64,000 bases of DNA from Oscillospiraceae bacterium (GCA_015067025.1 SVNC01000008.1:62001-126000); one strand, 5' to 3'; shown: positions 15,145-24,726, counted from the first letter of the stretch. The notes: generated by a model from the sequence alone, not told the origin. A program made the numbers and translations.

Positions 15145-16389
15145 ATGGATAATGAAAAAATCAAGACCGCAGTGGACGGTATAGATGAAAAATATCTGCT
15201 TGATGCGGCAGAGTATATTTCTGAAACAGGTATAAGCAATAAGAGTATTATCAACGCTGACGAACTTGTTGTTTTGAAAACACAGGACAAAAAGTCAATG
15301 AGCAAAATAACGAAGTGGTTTTCTGCTGCTGCGGTATTTGCGCTTGTTGTAGCGATAGTGGCAGTTGTCGCTGTGATCAGTGGTAATCAGATAAAGACTG
15401 ATGATAATGAAGCACAAAGACCTAACATTGACGATATTATAACTGATTTTGATGAGTACAGGGTAAATGAGTGGGAAAAGGCACGAACTGAAACTGATGC
15501 ACTGCATACTACCAATTATAAAGGTAGCTACGAAGTAAATGGAGAATATCAGAAAAATAATATTACTCATATTGATTACAGCGGTGGAGAAATTACAATA
15601 GATATAGATGTTACCACGATACTTTCAACCGTTGAGCTTGAAAGAGGCTCTGTAGGATTTTACGTAGCTATAAACGGTGTAGTACAGGAGCTTACTCTTG
15701 ATGGAGAAAACATAGGACAGACAGTATTACGTTATTATAGCAATGCGGATAAGAAATATAAATATATACAGGATAGCTTCAGCATCAGCTTTACACCTAC
15801 AATATCAGAAGCGGATAAGGATAAAGAGGATATCAGAATTAACCTTGTGCTGATAAGAAATCCTCATTTAAGAGTATCTCCCTTTTACGTAACTTGTGCG
15901 TCAAGCCATGCTAATTCTACAGTAAAGGAATGGAAACTGCATTCTGATAAGCCTATCGAAAATCAGATAAAGGAATCTGAAGGAAGATTCGTAAATTACG
16001 AAAAGGTTCAGAAAGATGTTCACACAGCCGGTGGAGTCAGCTTTACAGGAGCTGATAAAGCCAGCTATATAAAGTTAACTGATGGAGGAGTAAATATATA
16101 TCCAAGTCTTTCCACGTATAATAATGCCGGTAACGCCACTTATCGTATCGTTTTCTTTGTAAACGGTATACCGACTGTATTATCAGACGGAAGTCGTTAT
16201 ATAGAGGTAGCCACAGAAGAAGGATGTACCTATAATTTCGATATGGTGAGAATAAACGGTGTAAAGGATTATGACACAATAGATGCGATCGCATTTTTAT
16301 GTGACGGAAGTGGGTCAGATTGTGTTTCCGCTCACTCATACTTTGCTGATACCATTTTCCCGTCCGATTACGTTCCTAAAATGCCATAA
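15145..16389 (+). CDS. Putative membrane-bound anti-sigma factor / sensor
   Basis: A 414-residue single-pass protein. A cytoplasmic N-terminus (about 1-52) opens with a helix, IKTAVDGIDEKYLLDAAEYI, of the kind found in Clostridial anti-sigma proteins. One transmembrane helix follows (about 55-76, ITKWFSAAAVFALVVAIVAV), then a ~330-residue extracytoplasmic, beta-rich domain of no recognised family. Directly following an ECF sigma gene, it probably holds the sigma factor at the membrane until a signal releases it. Sequence alone gives no clue to that signal. Confidence 0.65.
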   Translation: MDNEKIKTAVDGIDEKYLLDAAEYISETGISNKSIINADELVVLKTQDKKSMSKITKWFSAAAVFALVVAIVAVVAVISGNQIKTDDNEAQRPNIDDIITDFDEYRVNEWEKARTETDALHTTNYKGSYEVNGEYQKNNITHIDYSGGEITIDIDVTTILSTVELERGSVGFYVAINGVVQELTLDGENIGQTVLRYYSNADKKYKYIQDSFSISFTPTISEADKDKEDIRINLVLIRNPHLRVSPFYVTCASSHANSTVKEWKLHSDKPIENQIKESEGRFVNYEKVQKDVHTAGGVSFTGADKASYIKLTDGGVNIYPSLSTYNNAGNATYRIVFFVNGIPTVLSDGSRYIEVATEEGCTYNFDMVRINGVKDYDTIDAIAFLCDGSGSDCVSAHSYFADTIFPSDYVPKMP

Positions 16390-16578
16390 AAATTTTTTAA
16401 ATTTCCTGTGACGTTTTACCTTCCTCAATTGTATTATATATGAGGAGATAAATAAAGCAAAACTATAGAATAAGAGATAACAGGATAACTCTCCTTAAAA
16501 GCGGTGACGGAAACAGCTTTATATCAACGTATAAATTAAATGAAGGACAAAAATGCATGATATGATCCGTCGTTGCTT

Positions 16579-16625
16579 AACCCCCTTATGCTGTAAAGTG
16601 TAAGGGGGTTAGTTCTTTTAATTTT
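16579..16625 (+). terminator. Terminator of the sigma/anti-sigma operon
   Basis: A 10-bp perfect stem, AACCCCCTTA (16579-16588) with TAAGGGGGTT (16601-16610), 12-nt loop, followed by a broken T-rich stretch. It lies 190 bp past the last stop; the intervening sequence has no supported gene. Confidence 0.65.
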
Positions 16626-16636
16626 GTAATACGTTT

Positions 16637-17377
16637 TTATCTGCAATAAATCTTTATGGCGTCACACATAAACTGTGCCGTGCCGCTACCGTGTTTATCG
16701 ATATTTGCTTTAAAGCGTTCATCGGCTATATACATCTCGCCAAGTCCTGAGAGAATTTCCTTCGTGCATTTGTAGTGGTTTTCTGTGATAAAATCCTGCC
16801 ACTTCTTAACAAGCGTTTGTGCCTCTTTGCTATCGGGAGTAAATCCGTCGTTCCTGCACTTTGCAAACTCTGCTATAATATCGTTCATAGCGGAATTTAC
16901 ATCACTCCATTTTTGCACATCATAACTCTTGGTTTTTTCTTCACTTTCCTTGTAGGCATTTGTATTGCCCCATTTTTCCTTTGCTTCTTTTGCGTATTCA
17001 TTACGCTTTGCTAAAAATTCGCTGTTGTCAAACACGTTCATAGTAATTTTTTCTCCTTTCATTGCACTATCAAGAGCGGTGATAAGTCTTTCAAGACGCT
17101 TCTTTTTAAGCGTCAGCAGGTTTTTCTGTTCTTTAAGTGCTGTTTTCTTATCATGATCGGGAGAGGATAAAATAAGCCTTATTTCCTTTAAGGGAAAATC
17201 AAGCTCACGATAAAATAAAATCTCCTGCATTTTTATAATAGAATCGTCATTATAATAACGGTAACCATTCTGCTTATCAACAAAGGACGGCTTTAGTAGT
17301 CCTACCTCATCGTAATAGTGGAGTGTACGTACGCTGACTCCTGTAAGCTCTGCAAATTCTTTTATATGCATATTCAT
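16637..17377 (-). CDS. MerR-family regulator with TipAS effector domain
   Basis: A 246-residue regulator. The N-terminal MerR helix-turn-helix (EFAELTGVSVRTLHYYDEVGLLKPS) and wing (GYRYYNDDSI) are followed by a long dimerisation helix (about 75-115) and a C-terminal TipAS-type domain (about 125-246). TipAS proteins bind cyclic thiopeptide antibiotics or related amphipathic compounds and activate efflux or stress genes. The start at 17377 follows GGAGGCGATAAA; ten in-frame upstream codons have no ribosome binding site. Its promoter has the 19-bp spacer typical of MerR control, so autoregulation is likely. Confidence 0.9.
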   Translation of the reverse strand: MNMHIKEFAELTGVSVRTLHYYDEVGLLKPSFVDKQNGYRYYNDDSIIKMQEILFYRELDFPLKEIRLILSSPDHDKKTALKEQKNLLTLKKKRLERLITALDSAMKGEKITMNVFDNSEFLAKRNEYAKEAKEKWGNTNAYKESEEKTKSYDVQKWSDVNSAMNDIIAEFAKCRNDGFTPDSKEAQTLVKKWQDFITENHYKCTKEILSGLGEMYIADERFKANIDKHGSGTAQFMCDAIKIYCR

Positions 17378-17398
17378 TTTATCGCCTCCCGTGTTTTC

Positions 17399-17429
17399 AG
17401 TATACACTATGACGTAACGTTAAGGTCAA
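17399..17429 (-). promoter_or_regulatory. MerR-type autoregulated promoter with a 19-bp spacer
   Basis: On the minus strand TTGACC (17429-17424), a 19-bp spacer and TATACT (17404-17399). The spacer holds an imperfect dyad (TGAC...GTCA around AACGTT). MerR proteins untwist such over-long spacers to activate transcription, so this site is probably bound by the 16637-17377 product. Confidence 0.75.
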
Positions 17430-17485
17430 TAGGTTTTTGAAAAATTATATCATATTTTTTAAAACCTTTCAAGATACCTGTTATA

Positions 17486-17514
17486 TTGCTTTTGATGTGC
17501 TTTTGTGATAAAAT
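17486..17514 (+). promoter_or_regulatory. Promoter of the GNAT gene
   Basis: TTGCTT (17486-17491), a 17-bp spacer and TAAAAT (17509-17514), 35 bp before the start codon. Confidence 0.6.
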
Positions 17515-17548
17515 AAATCTTATGAGAACTAATGTCAGAGGTGGAATT

Positions 17549-18313
17549 ATGATTAAAGCAGATATCGAAAACTACAGCGACTTTATAGATTTTGCAAGAA
17601 ACTGCAACTGTGGAAACGTCTATCCGTTATCAATCGCTCTCAATAATCAGAGTGGTGATATTTATGCTCTATCAAAGGAATACAAAACAGTATTATTTTG
17701 GCACTGCTGCGGATTTGCTCATATATCAGGTGAATATAACGAAGATTTTTTAGCGTTAGTCTATGATATGATTATAGATAAAGATAGAAAAAACGACAGG
17801 CGTTTTATTTTGTTTTCCGATAATGAACAGATAAAGAAATTTTTAGCTTATAAAGATAATATAGAAATAGAAAAGCGTTACTTTTATGAGTATAAAGAGT
17901 GTGATGAAGCGGATATTCTTCCGCAAGGATGCGAATTAAAGGTGATTGACAGTAAGCTTCTTTCAGAAATAAAGGGAAGAATTACTCCTTATTTCTCCTG
18001 GGAAAATGGAGAAGAATTTTTGCAAAAAGGCAAAGGCTACTGTATGGTAACCGACGGTGAGGTTTCCGCCTGGGCGTTTTCATCCGCTGTAAGTGATGAA
18101 GAAATAGATATCGGTGTGGAAACAGCCGAAAAATACCAGCACAGAGGTTATGCAAGGATAGTTTCAAGGGCTATGGTAAAGTATATTTTATCGCAGAATA
18201 AAACTCCTGTCTGGGCGTGCCACTATAAAAATACGATATCTGCAAAATTAGCTGAAAAAATCGGCTTTTACAAAGTAGCCGAGTGCTACGTTATAAAGAG
18301 AAAAGAAAACTAA
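17549..18313 (+). CDS. GNAT family N-acetyltransferase
   Basis: A 254-residue protein. The last ~90 residues form a GNAT fold with the acetyl-CoA binding signature YQHRGYARIVSRAMV, where Q/R-x-x-G-Y/A marks the pyrophosphate loop, then NTISAKLAEKIGFYKVAE, the usual terminal strand. The first ~150 residues are a less conserved domain, as in the GNAT_acetyltran group. The start at 17549 follows AGAGGTGG; an ATG at 17522 lacks a ribosome binding site. It is divergent from the TipAS regulator and 19 bp before a GH2 gene. The acceptor substrate is unknown. Confidence 0.82.
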   Translation: MIKADIENYSDFIDFARNCNCGNVYPLSIALNNQSGDIYALSKEYKTVLFWHCCGFAHISGEYNEDFLALVYDMIIDKDRKNDRRFILFSDNEQIKKFLAYKDNIEIEKRYFYEYKECDEADILPQGCELKVIDSKLLSEIKGRITPYFSWENGEEFLQKGKGYCMVTDGEVSAWAFSSAVSDEEIDIGVETAEKYQHRGYARIVSRAMVKYILSQNKTPVWACHYKNTISAKLAEKIGFYKVAECYVIKRKEN

Positions 18314-18332
18314 AAAGAAAAGCGGTGATAAA

Positions 18333-20051
18333 ATGTCAAAGAAAATCCGTACTTGCGAGCTTAAAACTCCCTTTGAGAAAAGTGATACAGGGTGGGATGA
18401 ATATCCCCGTCCGCAGATGAAAAGAAACTCCTACCTTTCCCTTTGCGGTCAGTGGGAATTATCAGTAATAAAAAATGACAAAGAAGCCCTCTTAGGTGAG
18501 ATAACCGTACCATATCCTCCCGAATCGAGAATTTCAGGAATACAAAGACCTCTTGAAAAGGGCGAACAGTATATTTATCGTAAAAATTTTACACTGCCCG
18601 AAGACTTTAACAAAGGTAACGTTATTCTCAATTTCGGTGCGGTGGATCAGTTCTGCGAAGTGAGGATAAACGAAATTCCCGTAGGTGGGCATAACGGCGG
18701 ATATCTGCCCTTTTACTTTGATATTACATCTGTTTTAAAAACAGGCGGAAACTGTATTGAAGTAAAAGTAACAGATACTCTAAATACCGATTACCCTTAT
18801 GGCAAACAGCGATTTAAGCGTGGCGGTATGTGGTATACTCCAATAAGCGGAATATGGCAGGCAGTATGGCTTGAAAGTATGGCGGATAACTATTTTACCA
18901 CTCTTAAGCTTACCTCCACTCTTGATAGCATTACTATTGAAACGTCAGGCGGTAAAGAAGAAAAAGCTGTAATTATTCATACTGAAGGGGAAGATATCAT
19001 CCATAACTGGAAAGGGAATATTACCACGATAAAAATTCCTTCGCCAAGGTTGTGGAGTCCTGCTGATCCTTATTTATATACTTTTACTCTTACTGATGGC
19101 ACAGACAAAATAGAATCTTATTTTGCTTTAAGAACAATAGATATAAGGAAAGTAAACGGAAAAAGCTATATCTGTCTTAACGAAAAGCCTTATTTTTTTC
19201 ACGGGCTTTTGGATCAGGGTTATTTCAGTGATGGAATATACACACCCTCATCTCCCGAAGGGTATAAATATGATATTCTTACTATGAAAAAGCTTGGTTT
19301 CAATATGCTCAGAAAACATATAAAGACAGAGCCGGATTTATTTTACTATTATTGTGACAAATACGGAATGATAGTCTTTCAGGATATGGTAAACAGTGGG
19401 AAATATAATTTTCTTATAGATACCGCTTTACCTACCGTGGGACTTCGCAAGGGCATAAAGCATCACGCATTAAAGCGTCGCAGACGCCTTTTTGAACAGT
19501 CTGCAAAGGAAACGGTAAATCTGCTTTATAATCACCCCTCGGTCTGCTATTATACCATTTTTAACGAAGGCTGGGGACAGTACGATGCGGACCGCATTTT
19601 TACTGAAATGAAAAAGCTCGACTCTACAAGAATATGGGACGCTACATCAGGCTGGTTTAAAGAACGTTTAAGCGACGTAGACAGCGAGCATATATATTTC
19701 AAGAAAATAAAACTGAAAGCATTGGAGGACAGACCCCTTGTGTTATCGGAATTCGGCGGTTATTCCTGCAAGATAGATGGGCATAGCTTTAACCTTGACA
19801 ATAATTATGGTTATAAGCTTTTCGACTCAAAAGAAAAACTAACAGAGGGTATAAAAAAGCTCTATATGGAAGAAATACTCCCTGCAATAAAGGATGGGCT
19901 TTGTGCCACAGTACTTACTCAGGTAAGCGACGTGGAGGATGAAACTAACGGACTTGTGACCTATGACAGGCAAGTCATCAAGGTTGATAAAGATGTGATG
20001 ACTGAGATATCCCAGAAGTTGAATGAGACTTTTGATGAAACGGTTTTGTAA
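18333..20051 (+). CDS. GH2-family beta-glycosidase, cytoplasmic
   Basis: A 572-residue GH2 protein with sugar-binding (about 30-180), immunoglobulin-like (about 185-270) and TIM-barrel (about 275-560) domains. The likely acid/base glutamate is in FNEGWGQ and the nucleophile in VLSEFGG, both intact. There is no signal peptide. It lacks the large C-terminal domains of LacZ and is shorter than typical beta-glucuronidases, so beta-galactosidase, beta-glucuronidase or beta-mannosidase activity all remain possible. It probably shares a transcript with the upstream GNAT gene and ends at a hairpin terminator. Confidence 0.85.
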   Translation: MSKKIRTCELKTPFEKSDTGWDEYPRPQMKRNSYLSLCGQWELSVIKNDKEALLGEITVPYPPESRISGIQRPLEKGEQYIYRKNFTLPEDFNKGNVILNFGAVDQFCEVRINEIPVGGHNGGYLPFYFDITSVLKTGGNCIEVKVTDTLNTDYPYGKQRFKRGGMWYTPISGIWQAVWLESMADNYFTTLKLTSTLDSITIETSGGKEEKAVIIHTEGEDIIHNWKGNITTIKIPSPRLWSPADPYLYTFTLTDGTDKIESYFALRTIDIRKVNGKSYICLNEKPYFFHGLLDQGYFSDGIYTPSSPEGYKYDILTMKKLGFNMLRKHIKTEPDLFYYYCDKYGMIVFQDMVNSGKYNFLIDTALPTVGLRKGIKHHALKRRRRLFEQSAKETVNLLYNHPSVCYYTIFNEGWGQYDADRIFTEMKKLDSTRIWDATSGWFKERLSDVDSEHIYFKKIKLKALEDRPLVLSEFGGYSCKIDGHSFNLDNNYGYKLFDSKEKLTEGIKKLYMEEILPAIKDGLCATVLTQVSDVEDETNGLVTYDRQVIKVDKDVMTEISQKLNETFDETVL

Positions 20052-20060
20052 ACAGATATG

Positions 20061-20106
20061 AAAATGTCACCCTGATGTAATCAAATCGGGGTGATATTTT
20101 GGTTTT
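20061..20106 (+). terminator. Terminator of the GNAT-GH2 unit
   Basis: AAAATGTCACCCTGAT pairs imperfectly with ATCGGGGTGATATTTT around a short loop, followed by a T-rich tail. Confidence 0.65.
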
Positions 20107-20621
20107 TAAAAAAATTCTTTTTATTTATAAGATTGCATTTTTAAAATGTTTTAAAAAGCAACTGCCGTAAGAACTCTCGCTCAACATCATAAAATGTGAT
20201 GGTAGCCTTGCATAAGAAACTATAACCTGACCATACCCAAAGCTGATAAGAGGAGAGAAAACTGACAAGGTTTGATTTTCTTTGAATTTTTTTGTCAATA
20301 ATCCTTAATTTTTAAAGAATTGTGTCGATATAAATTAATATAGGGGTGTGTATCTTTCAGCCTGTTCAGATATACTGTAATATTAACGCCTGCAGATATA
20401 TTCTGAACTGTATAAAAGACAGCGGAAGACCGAAAACATAGTAACTCAGCACCCTGTCACTCAGGTGATTTTTCAGAACAGGTTGTCGGAATACAGCGAT
20501 AGCCTGTTTTGTGGTGTTATATATATACCACTGCATTAAGAATATTTCTGTATAGGTATACAATAAAACTTCAACAGGCTATGAAAATCCTGCAGTAGAT
20601 TGTCAAAGTTTACATATGCAC
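20107..20621. other. Gene-free AT-rich region before the surface-protein promoter
   Basis: No supported gene. The 65-codon minus-strand frame at 20366-20563 has no ribosome binding site and unconvincing composition. Short repeats around AGCCTGTT (20354, 20510) and its complement AACAGGCT (20573) could fold long-range. A weak minor hairpin (CATCA...TGTGATG) is near 20185. A small RNA cannot be excluded. Confidence 0.4.
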
Positions 20622-20650
20622 TTGACAACTGCACCGATTTTTTATATAAT
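20622..20650 (+). promoter_or_regulatory. Perfect-consensus promoter of the surface protein
   Basis: TTGACA (20622-20627), a 17-bp spacer and TATAAT (20645-20650). It is the only exact -35/-10 consensus noticed in the window and predicts strong expression from about 20657. Confidence 0.85.
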
Positions 20651-20656
20651 ATAAAC

Positions 20657-20871
20657 AAATAGGGTTTGCAACGGTAGCTTATGACAAGCCGGGGGTTCAT
20701 TCGAACGAAAGTATATTTAAAGGATGACCTGAAAAATACCGGTACACAAACTGAAGATAGTGTAAACCGACGCTTTACTTTGTGTGTCAGGTGCAGTCAT
20801 CATTCCTTGGTGATATGCTTTCCGAAGACATAAGCAAAACCCCTGTAAAAACCGGATGAGAGGTATGTAAT
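20657..20871 (+). promoter_or_regulatory. 215-nt structured 5' leader of the surface protein
   Basis: The leader can form several hairpins: AGCTT-ATGAC-AAGC near 20676, GTTC-ATTC-GAAC (20695-20706), a larger arm in which GATGACCTG (20723-20731) pairs with CAGG...CATC (20788-20802) around nested ACACAAA/TTTGTGT and GTAAA/TTTAC helices, and TGCTT/AAGCA (20816-20835). The ribosome binding site, GAGAGG, is just before the ATG. It did not match the cyclic di-GMP, TPP, glycine, fluoride or S-box consensus I tried by eye. Confidence 0.5.
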
Positions 20872-23800
20872 ATGAAAAAGAAAAGCTTTGATGGAATCGT
20901 AAAATTTGTGACTCCATGCTTTAAGACGATAGGTAGCGGCTTTAAAAAGCTCAGCGGTCTGTCAGGAAGAGCGATAGTAGCGTCACTTACTGTAATGCTG
21001 CTTGTATCGGTTATGTCCGTAATAGCTTTAGCGGCACCTGTTACCAATAACATTCATTGGTCGGTTGTACGTTCAGGCGGAGACGTAATTTTATATCTTG
21101 GTAATATTGAACACACAGTACAGACAGGTGAAGCTATGTATCCCGACGGAAATCAGTCTTCATCAAACAAAGGCTCAGACGGTCTTAACTATTCGAGCGT
21201 TTCTGATGCTCCTTACTTTGCACATAAGGAATACATCACAAAGGTGGTTATCGAATCCGAGATATCTCCCGCCAACTGCTTCGGCTGGTTTAACGGTTTC
21301 AGCTCATGTGTAAGCGTTGAAGGATTAGGCTACCTTGATACAACCAACGTTACAAATATGTCAGGTATGTTCAGCGGTTGTTCATCCTTAGAATCTATTG
21401 ATCTATCAAGCTTTGTTACAACCAACGTTACAACTATGGCTGATATGTTCCTTGGTTGCTCATCCTTAGAATCAGTTACCTTTGGTGCAGGCTTTACTAC
21501 GAATAACGTTATTTATATGGGCAATATGTTCAATGGTTGCTCAAAATTATCTGCTCTTGATCTTTCAGGCTTCAACACAGCAAACGTTACAGATATGGCA
21601 GGTATGTTCAACAAGTGCTTAAATCTGTCATCCCTTACGTTCGGTGCAGATTTTGATACTGCAAAGGTTCAGTATATGAAGAATATGTTCAAGAACTGTT
21701 CTTCTCTTGCTTCTGTTGATCTTTCAGGCTTTGATACAGCAAACGTTACTGATATGTCAAGTATGTTTGAAGGTTGCAAATCTCTCAGCTCCCTTGATAT
21801 TTCAGGCTTTGACACAGGCAAGGTTACGTATATGCCCAATATGTTCAACGGTTGTATATCTCTGACTTCGCTTGATTTCTCAAGCTTTAATACAGCGAAC
21901 GTTACAGATATGAAGTATATGTTCAATAATTGTTCAGCTCTTACATCGCTTGATCTTTCAAACTTTTCAACAGGTAAAGTTACGGATATGCAGAATATGT
22001 TCAACGGTTGTTCTGCTCTGACATCCCTTAACGTTTCCGGCTTTGATACAGCAAAGGTTCAGGATATGTCAGCTATGTTCAAGGACTGTGCTAAGCTTAC
22101 TTCTCTTGATCTTTCAAGCTTTAACACAAATATTGCAAGATACGTTGAAGATATGTTCACCTCTTGCAATAAGATCAAATTAATCAAATCACCTGCTACA
22201 AACAACAAAACAACGATCGTTTTACCTGATTTTGCTACATATTATGATAATAACGGAACTTCTTATACAAATCTTCCTGTAACAACAGGAACAAGCATTG
22301 ACCTTATCGCAAAGCATAACGTTACTATCAACTACAGCGGTATCTTCAGCAATGACTCACAGCAGATTGCAGACGGCGAAAAGGTTCAGCTTAAAGACCC
22401 TGTTGCAGATGGCTACATCTTTATGGGCTGGTTCTTGGATTCGTCTTTTGAAAACGAATTTGACGTCGAAGCAGCTATCTTAAAGGATACGGTAATCTAC
22501 GCAAAGTTTGTTAATTACACAAGTGATATGAAGGAAGTCGCTGATGCTATCGGCGATCTCGAATCAGCAATTGACGACGTTAACGAAGCACTCGACACCA
22601 AGGCAGACGAAACAGAGCTTGCTGCGGTAATCACAGATCTTGAAAATGCAAAGAATAACATCCAGTCTCTGCTTAGTCAGATCGATGATTATGAAAATGC
22701 AGATGCGGGTCTTGAAAATAGACTTGAATCAAAGATCGACTCAGCGAACGATCTCATTAATAAGGCTGTCAAGGAACTTGCAGACAGAGTAGCCTACCTT
22801 GAATCAGAAATCAATATTGCTAAGACAAATATCTCTACAAACGTAGGTAATATCGCAACACTTACAACAAACCTTGTAGCTCTTAACTCAGCACTCACCG
22901 ATCTTAACGATAAGGTAATAGATGATTACGCTACAAAGAAGGAACTGTCAGATGCGATAAAGTCTGCAACAGACACTATCAATAAAACTATCGAAACACT
23001 TGCAGGCAGAGTAACAACTCTTGAAAAGGAAATTGCTTCTGCCAAGACAGATATCAAGTCAAATGCGGACAAGATTGCAAAGCTTACAACTGATCTTGCA
23101 ACTACGAACAAGACGCTTACAGCTCTCAGCGACAAGATAACAAGCGATTACGCTACAAAGAAAGAGCTTACAGAAGCAATCAAATCAGCAACAGACACTA
23201 TCAATGAAACGATCGATGCTCTCGTAGCAAGAATTGAAACACTTAAGGCAGGCCTTGCTGATGCAAACGGAAACATAAGCACCAACAGAGATGATATTGA
23301 CACTCTTAAGGCTGACGTTGAAGCAGTCAAGACCTGGAAGGATGAGGCTCAGACCATAATCACAGCTCTTCAGGAGCTTACTGCAATACAGGGAACAGAT
23401 ATCGCAGATCTCAAGTCAGCAGTAAAGACGCTTCAGGAAGAAATTACAGCTGCAAATATAAATATAAGTGCAGTTGAACTGAAGATCGCCGCATTAGAGG
23501 GCAAAGTAGACGTTCTTGAACTTGCACAGCAGAATTTAGAGGCAGCTATTGACGCTCTTGAAAAGGCTAAGGCTGATAAGACGGATATCGCAACACTCAA
23601 TGACAAGATTGCAGAGCTTAATGCCGCAATTGCAGCCGCAGAAGCTATTGCGAAGACTTATACAGATGAAAAGGCGGCTGAGCTTACAGGTGCTATCGCA
23701 ACAGCGAAAAACCAGGCGATCAACGCGGCTGAAACCTTAGTAAACAAGGCACAGGCAGAGCTTCAGTCTGCAATTGATAAGAAGGCAGATATCACAACCC

Positions 23801-24726
23801 TTAATGAAAAGGTAAATACACTTAACGATGCTATTGCAACTGCGGAAGCAACTGCAAAGGCGTATACAGATCAGAAGGTAACAAACCTTACTTCAGCTAT
23901 TGCAACCGCAAAGAAGGATGCAGTCAATGCGGCAAAGGATCTTGTAAACAATGCAAAGACAGAGCTTAAGCAGGCCATTGATAAGAAGGCTGATACCACA
24001 AAGGTAAACAGCTCTATTGCTAATCTGCAGAATGCAGTAACAGCACTTCAGAAGGCGAGCGATGATTATATTGACGCCGACGCTCAGCTTAAGGCAGAGC
24101 TTGAAGCTGCTATTGCACAGGCAAAGCAGGAGGCTCTAGACGCTGCAAAGGGATATGCTCCATACATCGGTATGAATGGCAACTGGTGGGTTGGCGACAG
24201 CGATACAGGTGTAAATGCCAGCGGTATAAAGGGCGATACAGGTAACGGAATTGAAAGCGTTACTACTACAAAGGAAAACGGTATAACAACAGTAACCATT
24301 ACATTCACAGATACCACAAAGGATCCCGTAGTTTTCACTATCGCAGATGGTGAAAAGGGTGAAAAGGGTGATCAGGGTGTAGGTATTGCAAAAATCGAAA
24401 AGACCTCAAGCGAAGGCAATATTGACACGTACACTATCCTCTTTACAAATGATAAGACCTTTACTTTTACCGTAACCAACGGTAAGGATGGTAAGGATGG
24501 TCTTACACCTTATATCGGTGATAACGGCAACTGGTGGATCGGCGATAATGATACAGGTGCAAAGGCGGCTGCAGGCGGTATCTTCGGTTCAGCAGGAATG
24601 GATATATTTGTAATTATTGCAATAGTAATTGCTGCACTCGCACTTATCGGAAATATCGTACTTGTTATCTGGCAGCTTAAAAAGAAAAAGCCGGCTACTG
24701 TAGTAAATACTACTACTGAAGAATAA
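20872..24726 (+). CDS. BspA-like leucine-rich repeat and coiled-coil surface protein, membrane-anchored
   Basis: A 1284-residue exported protein. An N-terminal signal/anchor (about 33-57, cleavage near ALAA) is followed by about eleven BspA-type (DUF285) 24-25-residue repeats with the core NVTDMSxMFxGCSSLxSLDLSxF (about 150-430), then one InlB B-type repeat (GYIFMGWF..., about 485-548). A long Ala/Lys/Asp-rich coiled coil (about 550-1095) contains repeated DYATKKEL units. The C-terminus has two copies of GxNGNWWxGDxDTG around a collagen-like GEKGEKGDQG stretch, and a final transmembrane helix (about 1245-1270) with a basic tail. No LPXTG motif is present, so anchoring is by the helix. A role in adhesion or in reaching through the cell wall is inferred. 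Confidence 0.88.
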   Translation: MKKKSFDGIVKFVTPCFKTIGSGFKKLSGLSGRAIVASLTVMLLVSVMSVIALAAPVTNNIHWSVVRSGGDVILYLGNIEHTVQTGEAMYPDGNQSSSNKGSDGLNYSSVSDAPYFAHKEYITKVVIESEISPANCFGWFNGFSSCVSVEGLGYLDTTNVTNMSGMFSGCSSLESIDLSSFVTTNVTTMADMFLGCSSLESVTFGAGFTTNNVIYMGNMFNGCSKLSALDLSGFNTANVTDMAGMFNKCLNLSSLTFGADFDTAKVQYMKNMFKNCSSLASVDLSGFDTANVTDMSSMFEGCKSLSSLDISGFDTGKVTYMPNMFNGCISLTSLDFSSFNTANVTDMKYMFNNCSALTSLDLSNFSTGKVTDMQNMFNGCSALTSLNVSGFDTAKVQDMSAMFKDCAKLTSLDLSSFNTNIARYVEDMFTSCNKIKLIKSPATNNKTTIVLPDFATYYDNNGTSYTNLPVTTGTSIDLIAKHNVTINYSGIFSNDSQQIADGEKVQLKDPVADGYIFMGWFLDSSFENEFDVEAAILKDTVIYAKFVNYTSDMKEVADAIGDLESAIDDVNEALDTKADETELAAVITDLENAKNNIQSLLSQIDDYENADAGLENRLESKIDSANDLINKAVKELADRVAYLESEINIAKTNISTNVGNIATLTTNLVALNSALTDLNDKVIDDYATKKELSDAIKSATDTINKTIETLAGRVTTLEKEIASAKTDIKSNADKIAKLTTDLATTNKTLTALSDKITSDYATKKELTEAIKSATDTINETIDALVARIETLKAGLADANGNISTNRDDIDTLKADVEAVKTWKDEAQTIITALQELTAIQGTDIADLKSAVKTLQEEITAANINISAVELKIAALEGKVDVLELAQQNLEAAIDALEKAKADKTDIATLNDKIAELNAAIAAAEAIAKTYTDEKAAELTGAIATAKNQAINAAETLVNKAQAELQSAIDKKADITTLNEKVNTLNDAIATAEATAKAYTDQKVTNLTSAIATAKKDAVNAAKDLVNNAKTELKQAIDKKADTTKVNSSIANLQNAVTALQKASDDYIDADAQLKAELEAAIAQAKQEALDAAKGYAPYIGMNGNWWVGDSDTGVNASGIKGDTGNGIESVTTTKENGITTVTITFTDTTKDPVVFTIADGEKGEKGDQGVGIAKIEKTSSEGNIDTYTILFTNDKTFTFTVTNGKDGKDGLTPYIGDNGNWWIGDNDTGAKAAAGGIFGSAGMDIFVIIAIVIAALALIGNIVLVIWQLKKKKPATVVNTTTEE

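Noticed and set aside
20690-20710. T-loop of a tRNA gene (GGGGTTCATTCGAAC)
   Set aside because: GTTC-ATTC-GAAC is a small hairpin; no acceptor, anticodon or D arms surround it.
20651-20720. Class I cyclic di-GMP riboswitch in the surface-protein leader
   Set aside because: The conserved GGGCAAACC and GACGCAAAGCC core segments are absent; only general hairpins are present.
21340-22140. CRISPR-like periodicity
   Set aside because: The ~72-75-bp period is the 24-25-residue BspA repeat in frame inside a long gene; there are no short identical repeats with unique spacers.
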